From: Nymphalis io | Taxonomy: Eukaryota > Arthropoda > Insecta > Lepidoptera > Nymphalidae | NCBI RefSeq assembly: GCF_905147045.1 | Contig: NC_065897.1 | Location: forward strand, 12,601,001 to 12,665,000 | DNA length: 64,000 nt | Direction: 5' to 3' | Shown: piece by piece, positions 55,601 to 61,600 of the stretch | Numbering within the stretch: position 1 is the stretch's first letter | Layout of the letters: each line of letters starts with the position of its first letter | Program-made: the position numbers and the translations under genes | Notes under the pieces: generated by a model | Seen by the model: only the letters and a program-made list of their open reading frames with translations | Database searches by the model: none | Told to the model about the DNA's origin: nothing

Positions 55601-58600
55601 CTTTCTATTAGAGCGAGAAAACGGAGAACATAAAATTGGTATATTGACAACAGCTGGAGATAAAGTTTTACCTGAAACTGCAGCGAATGGAAGAGAAAGC
55701 ATCCGGTCTGAAATAAGAGATTTGAGGGAAAGATGGGACAAACTTAATGACAGCATTTTGCAACAGCAAAAGGAATACGAATCCCAAACTTTGCAATGGT
55801 CTAGTTACCAGGATGTATTGCAACAGACGTTATCTTGGCTAGATGAAAAAGAAAAAATAGTTGAAAGTGAGGAAAAAGTAGTTCTTAATTCAGCTCAAGA
55901 AATTAAATCACGGTTACTTAAAAATAAAACTTTATTACAAGAAATAAATTCGCATAAAAGAGTTATAGAAACTGTCACCGAGAAAGCTAAAAGCATTGCA
56001 GCTAGTATTCATTCTAGTAAAGGTGGAAGCGATGAAATGGCAGCAATTATTAAATCTGTTTGGGACAGATATAATGCTCTTACAAGTAGGCTTTCAACAG
56101 TTATTGATAAACATGAAAATGCATTTGAGATATATCAACAATTCGGCGATCAACAAAAATCTCTTCAAGATTATCAAAAACATTTATGGGATCGTTTACA
56201 CTTACTTTCTGACTTTACGGGAAACAAAGCAGCTTTGTTAAGTAAATTAGCTAAAATACAAGAACTTTTAGATGCTATTCCAAATGGAACAAATAAATTG
56301 AAAATATTATCTGACCTTATCGAAAACGACGGATCTAAACTTTCACCCCGTGGTAAGGAAGGTATGTCACGAGAACTAGGATTATTAAGAGCAGATTTAG
56401 AAAAATTCACAGCCACGGTGCATGATGTAAAAAGAGGTATTGAAGAAAAAATACAACAATGGATCGAGTTTGATGCTGCTAATGACAGATTACAACACTG
56501 GTTAAATGACACAGAAATGAGCTTAAAGACATACACTCCTAAAGCTACTCTTGAAGAAAAGATTGATCAACTCAATAAATATCAGGTAAGGTTTATTATT
56601 ATATTTTTATTGTAGAAGAAAATATATTTTTGATTCATTGTGAAATATTTTAAACAGGATTTGAGTAAAGCAATTCATAATCATGAATCTGATTTGAATA
56701 CGGTCGTAAATTTGGGCGAAGCGTTGGATCAAGTAAGGAAAGAGGCAAAATTTAATTTAATGAGCACCATATTGAGCAGGGTGTAGTCTAATTTTCAGTA
56801 GAATAGGATCTAATCTCACATGTAAAAATAAATTTTGGAAACTCTAACAAACTGGTTTGACTTACCAGTATAATTTACTTTTTCTATTTTATGTATCTTC
56901 TATATTTTACAAAATTACTAATTTTAGAAAAAGATGCGTTTTTTTAACAATCAGAAGATCAAATTCGTTGATTTTACAAAATAAAATGTTACTAATTGTA
57001 GACGTTGTAGTTTTAGCTTACTAATAATATTGTTAATTACTCTCCTCATTTTTACAGGCAATTTTAGCAAACTTAAAGAAAACTGAAAATGACGTCGACA
57101 AACTAACTGATGAGTTCAGCGATCTCATTGAAAACTGTAATGATACGAGGATTACAATGAATCTACAGCAAATGACATCACGCTTCCAATCTGTTCATTC
57201 CACAGCTAATGAGTTAGTTAAAAAATGCCAACAAGCAGTTAATGATCACAATGCATATCAAGAAAAATATAATCAATGTATCGATTGGGTAAAAGCTGCA
57301 CAATACAAATTTGACGAATGTCAAAGGAATTCATCGAATACTCCTGAAGGAATTAATACTCAGCGGGAAAGCCTAAATGATTTATTAAGTCAAAGACGTA
57401 ATGCTGCTCTTTTAGTTAATAATACTTTTGAACTAGGAGAGAAATTATATTCTTCTACATCACCTGAAGGCAAGGAGTTAATTGAACAGCAACTTCATGA
57501 TATGCAGCAAGCCGTGGACAATTTATATGATAACATTACTAAAGCTGAGCGTGATTTAGATTCTGAACTCAACAAATGGTCCTCGTTTGATGAAAATCTT
57601 AAGGCCGTTAATGAATGGTTAACTTTAGCTGAGAAAAATCTACCCAAAACCATTGAACTTAAGGCAACTCTAGATGAAAAACGCAATCAGTTAAATGTGT
57701 ATAGAAACTATCTTCAAGATGCTATTGCGCATCAACAAGACATCTCTGATTTAGAAAACCACGCACAAAATTTGCCTGATGTCAATAAAAACATCACAAA
57801 GGAAATAAGTCAACTTAAACAGAGGCATGATAACATTCTTGCTCGAGCTAAAAATTTTGTTGAACAATACGAAGCGATTGTCAACAATCATCAACAATAC
57901 AGCAAAGCTGTTATGGATTTACAAGAATGGGTTGAAGCAACTCATAATACAGCACAATTATGGGGCGATGTTAACTTAGAAAGGGTGGCATTAAGTAGTA
58001 ATTGTGAAAAATTAAAATCTTTACAAGTGAGCTTACCTGAAGAAAAGAGTCGTATTGATAAAATTCGCTCATTAGGTGAAAAAGTTCTTCCAGGAACCGT
58101 CAGCAATGGTCAAACTAACATTAGGAACCAAATAGACGCGTCTCATCAAGAATGGGAAGGGTTAGTGTCTTTCATTAATAAAACAATTGAGTCCTTAGAA
58201 AACAAAATACAGCAATGGAATGAATATGAAAATATGAAAGATCAATGTTTAGCTTGGATTCGGAATACAGACAATCAAATTCATGCGGTTGACTTAAAGG
58301 CAACTTTGCCTGAAAAACAAGAACAATACAACGTTTTCCAAGAATTACAAGGAGAAGTAAGAGCAAAGGAACTTGAGATTGATAATATAACCGAAAAAGC
58401 TCAGCACCTCTACACTGGAATATTGGGTCCTCGTGGCTCACAAATATCTGATTTAACTGTAAAATATCAAACACTGTCTCAAAAAGTCAAAGATTTGACA
58501 AACAGGTGGCAACAGTATGTTAAGACTCATCAAGAATTTACAAGTAATGTTACTGAATGTTCTCAATGGATTGAAGAGCTTAGAGATAAACTTGATTTCT

Positions 58601-61600
58601 GTGCTGATTTAAGCTCATGTTCACAAGATGACTTGGAGACAAAATTAGTGCTTATTCAAAATTTGTTACTAACAAAGGATGAAGGATTTACTAAGGTTCA
58701 ATCGTTAGTCGAACTTGCACAAAATGTAATGGCCAATACTGCTCCAGCTGGACATGAAGCAATCAACAACTCTTTAGTTGCTTTACAGGAGCAGTGGTCC
58801 GCTTTGTTGTCTCGTATGATTGAAACAAAGAACTTATTGGATGATTCAGTTACTAAATGGGCTGGATTCCTAGAGCAAATACAACTGATACAAAAGAGTA
58901 ATGCATGGCTCGAGAACATGCTAGCAGAGTTGACACCGTACGAATCGTCTATGTCGGATAAACGAGCACAAGTTGAAAAACTAAAAGAGGTAGAAGAAAA
59001 AGCGCGTTGTGACCGTTTGGAGGTTGATACGCTAAAATCTAAGGCTGCTGAAATGTTAGCTAGCGGTCAACAAAATCAGGCTGCATCTAAAGCTCAAGAA
59101 ACACTGAATAAATTTGACACTTTATATGATAAAGTAAAGAAACTATTAGCTGATCGTGAAGAACAATATAAAGATCATAGATTATATAAGGAAGCTCATG
59201 ATGAACTGATCCAGTGGCTAGGCAGGGCAAGAGAAAAGATGCCTTCATTAAAATCTAAGCCTTTAAGTGACAAGCTAGCAATAGAGAACTCAGTTGCTCC
59301 TCTAGAAGCTTTGATAAATAAGCAAGCACAAGGTGAATTATTATTAGAACATCTTCAACATACTGGAGAAGTTGTACTTGCGAGCACGTCGCCAGAGGGA
59401 CAGGTAATTATTAAAAACGAGATGAAAGCTTTAAAAGAGAGTTTTGACCAACTTTTTAACGAAATTAAACAGCAAAAAGGCCAATTGGAAGATATTGTTA
59501 ATCAATGGCGAGAATATAAAGACGAGTATGAAAGATTGTCCGACTGGCTGCAACAAAAAGAAATTATCATCAAAAATCATAAACTTGCTCTGTTAGGTAC
59601 AGCAAAGGAAAAAGGAGCTCAAGTGAATGATGTCAAAGAAATAGTAGATCAGTTACATAAAGGAAAAAGCGAAATTGAAAAATTCAATGCCTCAGCCGCT
59701 GGTCTACTAGCTTCTCATTTGGATACGTATGTCAACAATCAGCTAAGACATTTAAATTCCAGGTATCAAGTATTAATTAATATGGCTAATGATGTTCTTA
59801 AGAAAGTAGAAACTAATTATGAACAACACAAAAATTACGATGAAAATTATGAAAAGACAAAGAAGTGGATAAATGATGCTTGGGATATTACTCGTAGCGG
59901 AAGCGAAACAGGTAGTAACAGTAGTAAAGAAGCTTTACAGAAACGTTTAGAGCAAATTGAAGACTTATTAAAACGTCGTGAAGAGGGCCAGAACCTTGTT
60001 CATGCGACTGTTAATAGCGGAGAAAAAGTTCTAAGAAACACTAGATCTGACGGCAAAGATAAAATCAACAATGAACTCAAAGAACTACAAAATGAATGGG
60101 ATCGTTTAGTTAAAAAGATGACTACTGCTAAAGTGCATCTTGAAACTGCAATGCTTCAATGGGCAGATTATAGTTCAAGTTACTCTCAACTTCAACAATG
60201 GATCTCCGACAGAGAGGCAAAACTCCAAGAAGTGTGCGAACAAAAAGTAGCCAAGTCTAAAAAAGGCCAGGATCGTCTTGCAGGTCTCACTACAGGACTT
60301 AGTCTTGGTGAAAGAAAAGCTACACTTCGTCAAACAAATAATATTGTTCAAGATATTGTTTCGTTTGAACCCATGATACAGTCTGTAACTTCTAAGGCTT
60401 CGGAACTTATGCAACAAGCTCCGGCGTCTGAAATCACCAGTAAATATGAAAGCCTGTCTAAGCAAGCTAAAGATTTGTATGAAAAACAGAAAGAAACTGT
60501 TGAACAACACCAGGTATTCATTGATGCTGGTACAGATTTCGTCCAATGGATAAGGGCTGCTAAAGAAAAGTTAGGTAAATGTTCAGATACAACTGGAGAT
60601 AAGGAATCTTTGAGTAGCAAAATATCGCAGCTAAAGGTATTGGAAAGTGAGTTACCCGAGGGACAAGCGAAGCTACAAAAGGCTTTGGAACAAGGGGAGA
60701 TATCCTGTGCCCTCGCTGATGATGAAGATAGAGAGGATATAGAAGAGGAAGTAGCTCTTATGCAAGAAGAATACGATACATATGTGTAAGTACAAATATA
60801 TTCTGTATTACATTACGCTATTTAAAATGAATGAATAGCTTAATGCTTACCACGTGTAGTGTCATTTAAAATATATAATTCTGTTTGCAGAGAACAGCTC
60901 AACAACACTAAGGCTTTGATTGAGGGCGGTATCGTGAAATGGACAGAATACGAAGAGCAATACAAGGAAGCCTTGGATTGGTTGTCTAAGACTGAGAAAC
61001 TGGTGCAATCCTTCAACAAACTGCAGAATAACTTAGAACAAAAGAAAATTGTTTTAGAGGAATTCCAGGTAAATTTACTTTTATTTAAGCTCTCATATAA
61101 GCATGTAAGGTCCACATCGAGAACTCATTTGTAAATATTTTCAGTTAAATGTATTATTGTATGTCATTGTTGATTGTATAATTGTAGTCAGTTTTGTTCA
61201 ACATACAAAATAACATTACATTAATGCCAAAGTTATTTATTTACTGTATATATAAAGATAAACATTACTACATAATTACACTATAGTAAGATAATATAAC
61301 ATATATATAATATTACACAATATAAAAATAATTATTAATTTGATTATTACGATACCTTAGGAATACTCACTTTGCTTGCCGGCTGCTATACTTGTTCCCA
61401 CTCTTTTATAAGCATTGAATGGCGGATGAGTCAAATTAGTATTTTATTAATATTATTCAATATAAATAATAATAAAAAAAACAAAAATTATATCATCTAT
61501 TGTAATATTTAACTATGTATCAAGTGCGTAAGCTATAGTATACATACGAATATAGATACGAATATATATATAGATACGAATTACATTTGATGTTATATAC

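Noticed and set aside
56586..57057. Gene ending at 56615 because the exon 14 frame meets a stop there
   Set aside because: A consensus donor (GTAAGG) follows the codon for Gln 3975, and exon 15 resumes the same repeat in the same phase; the extra residues to 56615 are intronic.
57157..57159. ATG as a start of a separate gene encoded by exon 15
   Set aside because: The frame is open upstream to a strong acceptor at 57057 and continues the spectrin repeat begun in exon 14.
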